Assembly (NCBI GenBank): GCA_029262855.1
Contig: JAJCYP010000061.1
Coordinates: 1 to 57,134, forward strand
Direction of reading: 5' to 3'
From: Bacteroidota bacterium
Lineage (GTDB): Bacteria > Bacteroidota > Rhodothermia > Rhodothermales > UBA10348
DNA length: 57,134 nucleotides
Position 1 is the first letter of the stretch. Each line of letters begins with the position of its first letter. Positions 42,674 to 50,452 of this stretch are shown here, in pieces. Both the position numbers and the translations under genes were made by a program. The notes beneath the pieces are model-generated. The model did no database searches. It was not told the DNA's origin and saw only the letters and a list, made by a program, of their open reading frames with translations.

Positions 42674-44260
42674 CTACAAAAGGGCGTGGCGAACACCCGT
42701 CACACCGTCCAGTTCTCGGATGGCCTGCAACGTTTCTTCTTGAACGGGTTCGTCCACGCTGATGGCTGTCAGCGCTATTGCACCGCGCGCGGACCGTCCC
42801 AGGGCAAGGGCGGCGATGTTGATGCCACCCTTGGCAAGAAGGCCGCCGACATGCGCGAGCATGCCCGGTCTGTCCACGTTGCGGTAGAAAAGCAGTGCGC
42901 CCTCAGGCTTGAGCTCGATCCAGGCGTCGTCCACGCGGACGATTCTCACGTCATCCACGCCGAATACGGTGCCGGCCAGGCTTCGCTCTCCTTCTGTGGA
43001 GGTGAGGACTACCTCGACCAGATTCGTGTAGCTGCCGTCTGCGTGAAAGGTCTGGACGTCCGCCTTCAGTCCCGCTTCCCGGGACAGGACAGGCGCGTTC
43101 ACCAGATTCACCTGCTCGGTGACCATGTCGCGCATGACACCCTTCAGCGCTGCGACTACGAGCACGTCCTTGTAATGACGCGGTACCTCTCCGTGGCAGC
43201 GCACCACCACGCTCCGGGCGGATCCATCCGAGAGCTGATGAGCGATGCGGCCCAGTCTCTCGGCCAGGTCCAGATAGGGTTTGACTTCCGGCTGGGCGGC
43301 CAGGCGAATGGCCATGGCGTTGACTGCCGTGGTGACGGGCTCATCCCGGAGGGCATGAATCACCTGCTCGGTGACCTGACGGGCCACCTTCTCCTGGGCT
43401 TCCCCGGTTGAAGCGGCGATATGCGGTGTGGCAACGACGCGCGGATGCTCGATGAGGGCCCGAAGCGCGGCCGGCGGGGGCTCTGTGGAATAGACGTCGA
43501 GCGCCGCCCCCCCTGCCTGCCCGCTTTCCAGGGCAGCAAGGAGATCCGTCTCATGGATGATGCCGCCTCTGGCGCAGTTCACCAGGCCGACACCGCGCTT
43601 GCAGGTCGCAAGGGACTCGGCATTCAGAAGGCCACGCGTTGCGTCGTTGAGCGGCGTGTGAACGGTGATATAATCGCTTTCACGGAACAGCTCAGCCAAC
43701 TCGACCAGTTCAATGCCCATCCGCTGGGCAATATCAGGCGACAGGACTGGGTCATACCCGAGAATCCGGGTGCCGAACGACTTCATCCGTTCGGCCACGG
43801 CCTGCCCGATCTTGCCGACCCCGATGATTCCGATGGTTTTTTCGAAGACTTCGGCGCCAGTATATGTCTTGCGGTCCCAGGCCCCAGACTTGAGCGACGC
43901 GCTCGCGGCCGGAATCCTGCGGGCGAGTGCCATGAGCATCGCCACGGTGTGCTCGGCCGTCGACACGGTATTGCCGGCGGGCGCATTCATGACGAGGACG
44001 CCCCGGTGGGTGGCCGAGGCCAGATCCACGTTGTCTACGCCGACTCCGGCACGGCCAATCACCTTCAGATTGGCGGCGGCCTTGATCATGGGAGCGGTGA
44101 TCCGGGTCCCGCTGCGAATGATCCAGCCGTCTACGTCGCGGCACAATGAGACCAGTTCATCTGGCGTGCGGCCCAACTCGACGCGGGCCTCTATCCCCGC
44201 CTCCTTCAGCATGTCCGTGCAGATGGAGTGGACGGAATCGGTAATCAGGACGGAGAGCAT
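42674..44260 (-). CDS. serA: D-3-phosphoglycerate dehydrogenase
   Basis: 528 residues from the ATG at 44260, the long form of the enzyme. The substrate domain begins VLITDSVHSICTDML. The NAD-binding motif is TIGIIGVGKIGQAVAERM (about residue 142), and catalytic residues lie in NCARGGII, DVYSTEPP and HIAASTGEAQEKVA. An intervening domain and an ACT domain (ALLFYRNVDRPGMLAHVGGLL) end the protein, so serine feedback is possible. It makes phosphohydroxypyruvate for serine synthesis. An inverted repeat with a TAGTTTG box lies in front of the gene. engB is 113 bases upstream on the same strand. Confidence 0.96.
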   Translation of the reverse strand: MLSVLITDSVHSICTDMLKEAGIEARVELGRTPDELVSLCRDVDGWIIRSGTRITAPMIKAAANLKVIGRAGVGVDNVDLASATHRGVLVMNAPAGNTVSTAEHTVAMLMALARRIPAASASLKSGAWDRKTYTGAEVFEKTIGIIGVGKIGQAVAERMKSFGTRILGYDPVLSPDIAQRMGIELVELAELFRESDYITVHTPLNDATRGLLNAESLATCKRGVGLVNCARGGIIHETDLLAALESGQAGGAALDVYSTEPPPAALRALIEHPRVVATPHIAASTGEAQEKVARQVTEQVIHALRDEPVTTAVNAMAIRLAAQPEVKPYLDLAERLGRIAHQLSDGSARSVVVRCHGEVPRHYKDVLVVAALKGVMRDMVTEQVNLVNAPVLSREAGLKADVQTFHADGSYTNLVEVVLTSTEGERSLAGTVFGVDDVRIVRVDDAWIELKPEGALLFYRNVDRPGMLAHVGGLLAKGGINIAALALGRSARGAIALTAISVDEPVQEETLQAIRELDGVTGVRHALL

Positions 44261-44267
44261 CAAATCG

Positions 44268-44318
44268 CGGATTCGAAGTGCAAACAATGTCCCGACAAAC
44301 TACCCCGACTCGAATCCG
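44268..44318 (-). promoter_or_regulatory. Inverted repeat around a TAGTTTG box upstream of serA
   Basis: CGGATTCGA (44268-44276) and TCGAATCCG (44310-44318) are perfect 9-bp inverted arms 33 bases apart. Between them, on the minus strand, lies GGGTAGTTTG (TAGTTTG at 44302-44296), the box also found in front of tRNA-tuf and tkt. The arms could be a repressor site around the promoter or a leader stem. Confidence 0.42.
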
Positions 44319-44373
44319 TCAGGGGTTAGGATTTGGCGAATGACCCCAGGCGCAACGGCCCTGGCAACGGCCC

Positions 44374-44961
44374 CTAACGAACATGGAGGCCAATCAGCTT
44401 GAGTGCTTCCTCCTTTCCCCGGCCATCCTTTGCTGAGGTGAGGATTACCGGGACCTCGAGGCCCATGCCTTTCCCGGCCTTCACGACGGCCGCAACGTTC
44501 TTCGCCCGCTGGTTTCCGGACAGCTTGTCTGATTTCGTCATCAGCACCGCGTAGACGGCCGTCGATTCACGGATCAGCGCCATGATCTCCAGATCCAGGG
44601 GAGTCGGATCGTGACGCCCATCAACGAGGTGGAGAATCAGCCTCAGTGACTCGCGCGTGGCGATATAGCCGCCGATGGTTCGCTGCCAGGCGGCTCGCTC
44701 CTTCTTGGACACCCGCGCGTAGCCAAACCCCGGCAGGTCCACGAAATAGAACGCATCATTGATGCGGTAGAAGTTCAGCTCGCGCGTCTTGCCCGGTGTC
44801 CCACTCGTCCGGGCCAAAGCCTTTCGATTCACCAGGCGGTTGAGTAGCGAACTCTTCCCCACGTTGGACCGACCAATGAAGGCCACTTCAGGGGCGCCGG
44901 GCGCCGGCAACTCAGCCAGGCTGGGTGACGCCCGCTCGAAATTTGCGGTCTTGATCTTCAC
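44374..44961 (-). CDS. engB: Ribosome biogenesis GTP-binding protein EngB (YsxC)
   Basis: 195 residues, normal length. GTPase motifs are G1 GRSNVGKSSLLN (about residue 30), G2 region SGTPGKTRELNFY, G3 DLPGFGYA and G4 TKSDKL. The KERAAWQRTIGGYI segment is typical of the EngB/YihA/YsxC family. It assists assembly of the large ribosomal subunit. It lies between sucD (66 bases upstream on the same strand) and serA, possibly in one transcript, though the serA promoter element argues for partial independence. Confidence 0.96.
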   Translation of the reverse strand: MKIKTANFERASPSLAELPAPGAPEVAFIGRSNVGKSSLLNRLVNRKALARTSGTPGKTRELNFYRINDAFYFVDLPGFGYARVSKKERAAWQRTIGGYIATRESLRLILHLVDGRHDPTPLDLEIMALIRESTAVYAVLMTKSDKLSGNQRAKNVAAVVKAGKGMGLEVPVILTSAKDGRGKEEALKLIGLHVR

Positions 44962-45027
44962 GGTCGGTTGGGACTACGCACCCTGCCCATGAAGCCCGGT
45001 CGCAGGAAAGGGCGGCCCAGCGAGGGC

Positions 45028-45906
45028 CTAGCTGACAGGCGCAAAATGCTCGCGGACCGTGGAACCCAGAGCCGCCGGGTTCTTGACGATGACTGCGCCT
45101 GCATCCTCGAGGGCCGCGAATTTTTCCTCAGCCGTTCCCTGACCACCGGAGATGATGGCACCGGCGTGTCCCATGCGACGTCCCGGAGGCGCGGTCTGCC
45201 CGGCGATGAACGCGAACACCGGCTTGGTCATGTGCTCCTTGATATACGCGGCAGCCTCCTCTTCGGCCGTACCGCCAATCTCGCCGATCATGATCACCGC
45301 CTCGGTCTCGTCGTCCGCCTGAAAGAGGGTCAGGATGTCGACGAATCGGGAGCCGATGATCGGATCGCCACCGATTCCCACCGCGGTGGACTGACCAAAG
45401 CCCTCACGGGTCAACTGGTCCACGGCCTCGTAGGTAAGCGTACCCGAACGGGACACGACACCCACATTGCCCGGAGAGAAGATCATGGCGGGCATGATGC
45501 CGACCTTGGCCTGACCCGGCGTAATCACACCCGGGCAGTTTGGACCTACGAGTTTGACCCCTTCCTGCAGGCAATAGTGATAAACGGGAATCATATCCCG
45601 TGCCGGGATGCCCTCGGTGATGCAAATCACCACCTCGATGCCGGCCATGGCCGACTCAAGAATGGCATCCGCGGCGAAGGGAGGTGGGACGAAAATGATG
45701 GAGGCGTTGGCACCCTCCTTTTCCACCGCACCAGCTACGGTGTTAAATACCGGCTTGCCCAGATGCGTCTGACCACCCTTCCCGGGCGTGACTCCACCCA
45801 CCAGCGGCGTTCCGTACTCGATCATCTGCTCGGAGTGGAACGTACCCTCCTTGCCAGTAAAGCCCTGGACAATCAGGCGGGTATTGCGGTCAACGAGAAT
45901 ACTCAT
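45028..45906 (-). CDS. sucD: Succinyl-CoA synthetase alpha subunit
   Basis: 292 residues from the ATG at 45906. The CoA-binding N-terminal domain ([16 protein letters not shown]) and the NCPGVITP segment are typical. The phosphohistidine loop is [16 protein letters not shown], with the active His near residue 248. The enzyme couples succinyl-CoA cleavage to nucleotide triphosphate synthesis in the TCA cycle. The beta subunit gene sucC is not adjacent, which is less usual. It follows gatA with a two-base gap on the same strand. Confidence 0.96.
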   Translation of the reverse strand: MSILVDRNTRLIVQGFTGKEGTFHSEQMIEYGTPLVGGVTPGKGGQTHLGKPVFNTVAGAVEKEGANASIIFVPPPFAADAILESAMAGIEVVICITEGIPARDMIPVYHYCLQEGVKLVGPNCPGVITPGQAKVGIMPAMIFSPGNVGVVSRSGTLTYEAVDQLTREGFGQSTAVGIGGDPIIGSRFVDILTLFQADDETEAVIMIGEIGGTAEEEAAAYIKEHMTKPVFAFIAGQTAPPGRRMGHAGAIISGGQGTAEEKFAALEDAGAVIVKNPAALGSTVREHFAPVS

Positions 45907-45908
45907 GG

Positions 45909-47342
45909 TCAAACGGAAGCGTGTATGGGTGGCCAGCAAACGCTGCCGGCGCGGAGTAGTTCGGCCTCACTGAAGGCCGGTCCCAGTAATTGAATGCCAA
46001 TCGGAAGTCCATCCGGGTTCGTCCCGGCCGGGACCACGAGTCCCGGAATACCTGCAAGATTGGCCGTGACGGTATAGATGTCGGAAAGGTACATCGAAAG
46101 GGGGTCATCGGCGTGACTCCCCGCCGGGAAAGCAGGGCCCGGCGTGGCGGGGGTGGCGATGATGTCCACCCCCGCAAAGGCGTGCTCGAAGTCCTCGCGG
46201 ATGAGCCTTCTGACACGCTGCGCCTTGGCGTAGTAGGCATCGTAGTACCCGGACGAGAGGACGTAGGTACCGAGCATGATGCGCCGTTTCACCTCGTCTC
46301 CAAAGCCCTCGTTGCGGGAGCGGACATACAGATCCTGCAGGTCGGTCGGATCCGCGGCCCGATGGCCGTACCGGACACCGTCATACCGCGCCAGGTTGCT
46401 GGACGCTTCGGCCGTGGTCAGGATGTAGTAGGCCGCGACACCGTAGCGTGTGTGGGGCAACGAAACCGGGATCGCGGTTGCGCCGGCGGCCTCGAGTCTT
46501 GTCACAGCGTCCCTTACGCACTGTGCCGTGGCCGCGTCGAGCCCGGGGTCGAAATACTCCTCTGGCAGACCAACCCGAAGCCCCGCGATCGACCCGTCTG
46601 CGGAGGTCGCGAAGTCGGGCACCGGCACGTCGGCGCTCGTGTTGTCCCGATCATCGTGCCCCGCCAGGTGCTGAAACACGGCAGCCAAATCGCCCAGACC
46701 GCGTGCAATGGGCCCGATGGAATCGAAAGACGATGCGTAGGCCACCAGGCCAAAGCGCGAGACGCGCCCGTAGGTGGGCTTGAGGCCGGCCACGCCGCAA
46801 AACGAGGCAGGCTGACGAATGGAGCCTCCCGTGTCCGAACCCAGGGCAACGTGGCACAGACCGGCGGACACTGCTGCCGCCGACCCTCCGGAGGACCCGC
46901 CCGTCACCAGCAGAGGATCTGCCGGGTTCTTGGCCCGGCCGTACACAGAGTTCTCGTTCGAGGACCCCATGGCGAACTCGTCACAGTTGGTTCGTCCGAG
47001 AACCACCGCCCCTTCCTCGATGAGGCTGGCCAGCGCGGTCGAGTCGATAAGTGACGTGAAGTCAGCCAGGATCTTCGAGGCGCAGCGAACGGGCTGGCCT
47101 TTCTGGCAGATCACATCCTTCACGCCAAGCATCAGCCCGGCCAAAGCGGGCCGCTCGCCGCGGTCTACCCGGGCGTCCACGCCGTCGGCGGCCTGCAGCA
47201 CAGCGGCCTCGTCCACATGGACGAACGCATTGAGCGCCGGATTCTCGGAAGCGATTCGGGCAAGGTGTTCCTCTGCCAGACCGCGGCAGGTCACCGAGCC
47301 CTCAAACAACGCCTGCTGAGCATCCAGAAAAGGATTGATCAC
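45909..47342 (-). CDS. gatA: Glutamyl-tRNA(Gln) amidotransferase subunit A
   Basis: 477 residues from a GTG start whose bases overlap the tatA stop (GTGA). The amidase triad is visible: Lys in LMLGVKDVI, the cis-Ser in [13 protein letters not shown], and the nucleophile in [24 protein letters not shown] and [18 protein letters not shown] are typical of GatA. The subunit frees ammonia from glutamine for GatB to make Gln-tRNA or Asn-tRNA. gatB and gatC are not in the window. The last residues ([10 protein letters not shown]) are short relative to other GatA, which often run a few residues further, but no frameshift is apparent. Confidence 0.95.
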   Translation of the reverse strand: MINPFLDAQQALFEGSVTCRGLAEEHLARIASENPALNAFVHVDEAAVLQAADGVDARVDRGERPALAGLMLGVKDVICQKGQPVRCASKILADFTSLIDSTALASLIEEGAVVLGRTNCDEFAMGSSNENSVYGRAKNPADPLLVTGGSSGGSAAAVSAGLCHVALGSDTGGSIRQPASFCGVAGLKPTYGRVSRFGLVAYASSFDSIGPIARGLGDLAAVFQHLAGHDDRDNTSADVPVPDFATSADGSIAGLRVGLPEEYFDPGLDAATAQCVRDAVTRLEAAGATAIPVSLPHTRYGVAAYYILTTAEASSNLARYDGVRYGHRAADPTDLQDLYVRSRNEGFGDEVKRRIMLGTYVLSSGYYDAYYAKAQRVRRLIREDFEHAFAGVDIIATPATPGPAFPAGSHADDPLSMYLSDIYTVTANLAGIPGLVVPAGTNPDGLPIGIQLLGPAFSEAELLRAGSVCWPPIHASV

Positions 47343-47602
47343 CCGCCGTCGCTGTCTCGCTTCTGTGCCACGGGGTCCGCGGTGGCGCGGGGAGCGGGGG
47401 GCTGCGCCGGCGGGGCAGGCGTGTGAATCCGATTCGGGTTCGTTTCCGTGTTGAACTCGTTGGAGATGTCCCGCGTTGCCGATTTGAACTCACGAATTCC
47501 CTTGCCCAATCCGCGGGCGATCTCGGGAATGCGCTTGGCTCCAAACACAAGCAGGATCACCAGAAATACGAGCGCTATCTCAAAGGGTCCGAGACTTCCC
47601 AT
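47339..47602 (-). CDS. tatA: Twin-arginine translocase subunit TatA
   Basis: 87 residues. One N-terminal membrane helix (FEIALVFLVILLVFGA) is followed by the hinge KRIPEIARGLGKGIREFKSA amphipathic helix and an unordered Pro/Ala-rich tail, the standard TatA layout. It forms the protein-conducting part of the Tat export system, used here for example by the Tat-signal amidase at 7780-9498. AAGGA lies 8 bases before the ATG. The stop overlaps the gatA start, linking Tat, tRNA amidation and sucD in one transcript. Confidence 0.94.
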   Translation of the reverse strand: MGSLGPFEIALVFLVILLVFGAKRIPEIARGLGKGIREFKSATRDISNEFNTETNPNRIHTPAPPAQPPAPRATADPVAQKRDSDGG

Positions 47603-47791
47603 TGCCAGTTCCTTTCTATTGCCGTGGCGTGTGCGGCCCCGGAGATGGGTACCGACGGTCGCCCCGAGGTATTTGGCGAAAACTACGAAACCTAGAGCCG
47701 TGCGGGCCGCTTCTTTCGCGTTTTTCTCGGACCTTTACCGTACGTCGATCGGAGCGGTTCCTTTCGCGCTCCGCCGAAGCCGAGAGTCTCC

Positions 47792-48820
47792 ATGGAAGTC
47801 CTGTCATTGGAACAGATCAAGAGTTGGCCCAAGGCCGAGCTCCATCTGCACCTGGACGGCTCCCTCCGGCCCGAGACCATGATCGACCTGGCGACCCGCC
47901 AGGGAAAGCTCGATCGACTGCCGGCCAGCACGGCCCCGGCCCTGGCGCTGGCGGTTCGGGGCATCGATACAGCGGGAAGCCTGGAGGCGTATCTGGCGTG
48001 GTTCAAGATTACGCTCGTGCTCATGCAGACCCGCGAGGCGCTCGGCCGCATCGCCCGGGAACTGGTCGAAGATGCGGCAGCCGAAAACGTCCGGTATCTG
48101 GAGGTTCGGTTCTGTCCCCTTCTGCACGTGGATGAAGGGCTTTCGCTGGAGGCCGTGGTTTCGGCGGTTCTGCTGGGCCTCCAGGAAGCCGGCGTCGAGC
48201 ACGGCGTGGAGATCGGCCTGATCATCTGTGCACTCAGAGGGAAGCTGGCCAAGGAATCCCTGCATCTGGCGCAGTTGGCCGTAGCGTTCAAGGAGCGCGG
48301 CGTGGTGGCCTTTGACCTCGCCGGGCCGGAGGCCGGGCATCCGGCCAAGGAGCATCTTGAGGCGTTCAGCCACGCACGCCGCAATCTTCTGGGCCTGACC
48401 ATCCACGCGGGCGAGTCCTGGGGACCGAGTTCCATTCGGCAGGCCTTGCTTGTCTGTGGCGCTCACCGCATCGGACACGGGATCACTGCTGTTTCGGATC
48501 CCGAGCTTTTGGCGTACATGGTCCGGCACGGAATCCCGATGGAGGTCTGCCCCACCTCGAACGTGCAGACACAGGTTGCTCCGAGTTTTGCAGCGCACCC
48601 AATCGCAGAGTTGGTGCGAGCGGGTGCGGCCGTCTGCATCAACACGGACAGCCGTCTCTTCAGTTGTGGCACCGTCAGTGAGGAAATCTGGCGAGCCCAC
48701 GTGCAGTGCGGACTGACGGCGGAGGAAACCCGGGAATGTGTCCGAAACGCTTTTCGGATGGCGTTTACATCGCCCGCCAGGCGGCACGCCTTCCTCAACG
48801 AACTGGAGGCTGCCTTTTGA
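47792..48820 (+). CDS. add: Adenosine deaminase family protein
   Basis: 342 residues. Zinc-site motif PKAELHLHLDGSL is near the N-terminus (His 18 and 20), with LTIHAGESWGP (His and catalytic Glu) and RIGHGI in the middle and CINTDSRLFS (zinc Asp) near the end. The NTDSRL form, in place of the enterobacterial NTDDP, resembles the NTDNRL type of many other bacterial deaminases. It converts adenosine to inosine; a related aminodeoxyfutalosine or adenine deaminase role cannot be excluded. The stop overlaps the TTG start of aroA. Confidence 0.88.
   Translation: MEVLSLEQIKSWPKAELHLHLDGSLRPETMIDLATRQGKLDRLPASTAPALALAVRGIDTAGSLEAYLAWFKITLVLMQTREALGRIARELVEDAAAENVRYLEVRFCPLLHVDEGLSLEAVVSAVLLGLQEAGVEHGVEIGLIICALRGKLAKESLHLAQLAVAFKERGVVAFDLAGPEAGHPAKEHLEAFSHARRNLLGLTIHAGESWGPSSIRQALLVCGAHRIGHGITAVSDPELLAYMVRHGIPMEVCPTSNVQTQVAPSFAAHPIAELVRAGAAVCINTDSRLFSCGTVSEEIWRAHVQCGLTAEETRECVRNAFRMAFTSPARRHAFLNELEAAF
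48805..48819 (+). promoter_or_regulatory. RBS that fixes a TTG start for aroA
   Basis: GGAGG (48805-48809) stands 7 bases before TTG (48817-48819), which overlaps the add stop TGA (48818-48820). The optimal spacing and the fit to the conserved N-terminus identify TTG as the aroA start. Confidence 0.7.
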
Positions 48821-50112
48821 AGCCAGAAATTGATCAGCAGGTTATCCAGCCGTCGAAGGGGCTGGCCGGACGTGCCAGAATCCCCGGTGACAAGTCGGTA
48901 GCGCATCGGTGCGCCCTCTTCGCGGCGCTCGGCGAGGGCGAGAGTCGCATCGTCCACTTTCCCGACGCCGCGGACCCGCAATCCACGTTGGCCTGTGTGC
49001 GGGCGCTTGGCACCGAGGTGACGCGCGACGATGACGGGATCCTTGTGGTCCAGGGACGTGGACTCCGCGGTTGGGGCGCGCCCTCGACGGATCTGGACTG
49101 CGGAAACTCCGGAACCACGATGCGCCTCCTGGCGGGTCTTCTCGCCGGGCAGCCCTTTCCGGCGACGATGGTTGGCGACGAATCGCTCTCCAGCCGCCCC
49201 ATGGGACGCATCGCGGATCCGCTGACCATGATGGGCGCGCGAATCAGCATGACCGATGGCCATGCGCCCATGACGGTAGAAGGAGGAGAACTGTCGGGGA
49301 TCGAGTATCGCCTGCCGGTGGCTTCGGCGCAGGTAAAGTCTGCGGTCCTGCTTGCCGGTCTCTATGCCAGCGGTGAGACGACCGTTATCGAATCCAGGCC
49401 CTCGCGCGACCATACCGAGCGCATGCTCGGCCTGGATATTCTCGAGCTGGGCAGCGAACGCCACATCTCCGTGCGCTCCGGCCACACGATTCCGGCGCGA
49501 ACCTGGGCCGTGCCCGGCGACTTCTCGGCGGCCGCCTTCTTCCTGGTGGCGGCTACCGTCGTCCCGGGCTCTCTCCTGAAGCTGCACGGGATCGGGATGA
49601 ACAGGTCTCGCACGGGCCTGCTTGAAGTCCTCCGGGCCATGGGAGCCAACATCAAGGTCACCAACGAGCGTGTTCTGGGTGGCGAGCCCATCGCCGATCT
49701 CACCGTGAAATCAGCGCCCTTGAACGGAGTGACCATCGGCGGTGGGATTATCCCGAACCTGATAGACGAGATTCCGATTCTGGCGGTGGCCGCCGCGGCC
49801 GCAGAAGGCAAGACGGTGATCCGTGATGCGGCCGAGCTGCGCGTCAAGGAGACCGACCGGATTGATGCGATGTGCGCGGGACTCAAGGCCATGGGGGCGC
49901 ATGTGACGCAGCAGCCCGACGGCCTGACCATTCGCGGGCCGGCGAAATTGCGCGGCGCGACCGTCGAAGCCCGGCACGATCACCGTATTGCGATGGCGCT
50001 TGCTGTCGCGGGCTTGACCGCCCAGGGCCCGACCACGATCTCGGGTTCGTCGGCAGCGGCCATCTCCTTTCCGGGCTTCTGGGACGAGTTGCGGTCGGTC
50101 AGCTGGAGCTAG
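48817..50112 (+). CDS. aroA: 3-phosphoshikimate 1-carboxyvinyltransferase (EPSP synthase)
   Basis: 431 residues from a TTG start. Motifs in order are IPGDKSVAHRCALFAAL, DCGNSGTTMRLLAG, SSRPMGRIADPL, SRDHTERMLG, VPGDFSAAAFFLVAA, RVKETDRID and HDHRIAMALAVAG. The GNSGTTMRLL form and SRPM-type segment are those of class II rather than E. coli-type class I enzymes. It joins PEP to shikimate 3-phosphate on the way to chorismate, which feeds the trp operon in this window. It is translationally coupled to add. The 3' end overlaps the convergent MGMT-like gene by 14 bases. Confidence 0.96.
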   Translation: MKPEIDQQVIQPSKGLAGRARIPGDKSVAHRCALFAALGEGESRIVHFPDAADPQSTLACVRALGTEVTRDDDGILVVQGRGLRGWGAPSTDLDCGNSGTTMRLLAGLLAGQPFPATMVGDESLSSRPMGRIADPLTMMGARISMTDGHAPMTVEGGELSGIEYRLPVASAQVKSAVLLAGLYASGETTVIESRPSRDHTERMLGLDILELGSERHISVRSGHTIPARTWAVPGDFSAAAFFLVAATVVPGSLLKLHGIGMNRSRTGLLEVLRAMGANIKVTNERVLGGEPIADLTVKSAPLNGVTIGGGIIPNLIDEIPILAVAAAAAEGKTVIRDAAELRVKETDRIDAMCAGLKAMGAHVTQQPDGLTIRGPAKLRGATVEARHDHRIAMALAVAGLTAQGPTTISGSSAAAISFPGFWDELRSVSWS

Positions 50113-50452
50113 TCGGCTTTCGGCCCACTGCCTCGTCCGGGTCCCAGAGGTGCAACGCCATGTCGACGGTCCCGTCGTCCAGGAACGCCACGCCTTCGTT
50201 TCTGAGCTGGTCCTCCATGGCGAAGGGGTTGCCAAACTTCAGTCGACCGGATAACGCCCCGAACCGGTTGACTACGCGGTGACACGGGAGACCCGAGGCA
50301 GCGGCTCCATTGAGCGCCCATCCGACCGTTCGAGCGGCGCTCTTCAGTCCCAGGTGCTGGGCGATATGGCCGTAAGTCGTGACCTTTCCAGAAGGAATAA
50401 GCGCCACGACCTCGTACACCCGGTCGAAGAAGTCCGATCGATCTTTGCTCAT
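50099..50452 (-). CDS. MGMT-like DNA-binding domain protein (short alkyltransferase type)
   Basis: 117 residues, the DNA-binding half of O6-methylguanine-DNA methyltransferases. VVALIPSGKVTTYGHIAQHLG forms the helix-turn-helix, ARTVGWALNGA contains the Arg finger region, and the active-site loop is LPCHRVVNRFGALSG. The Cys of PCHR is present, whereas alkyltransferase-like (ATL) proteins have Trp or Ala there. So it could be a working minimal methyltransferase or a damage-recognition protein. It begins with an ATGA overlap on the GWxTD gene and ends inside the convergent aroA 3' end. Confidence 0.88.
   Translation of the reverse strand: MSKDRSDFFDRVYEVVALIPSGKVTTYGHIAQHLGLKSAARTVGWALNGAAASGLPCHRVVNRFGALSGRLKFGNPFAMEDQLRNEGVAFLDDGTVDMALHLWDPDEAVGRKPTSSS

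Noticed and set aside
48463-49587. 374-codon minus-strand frame opposite add/aroA
   Set aside because: Both plus-strand genes are full length and motif-complete; the minus frame is a shadow.
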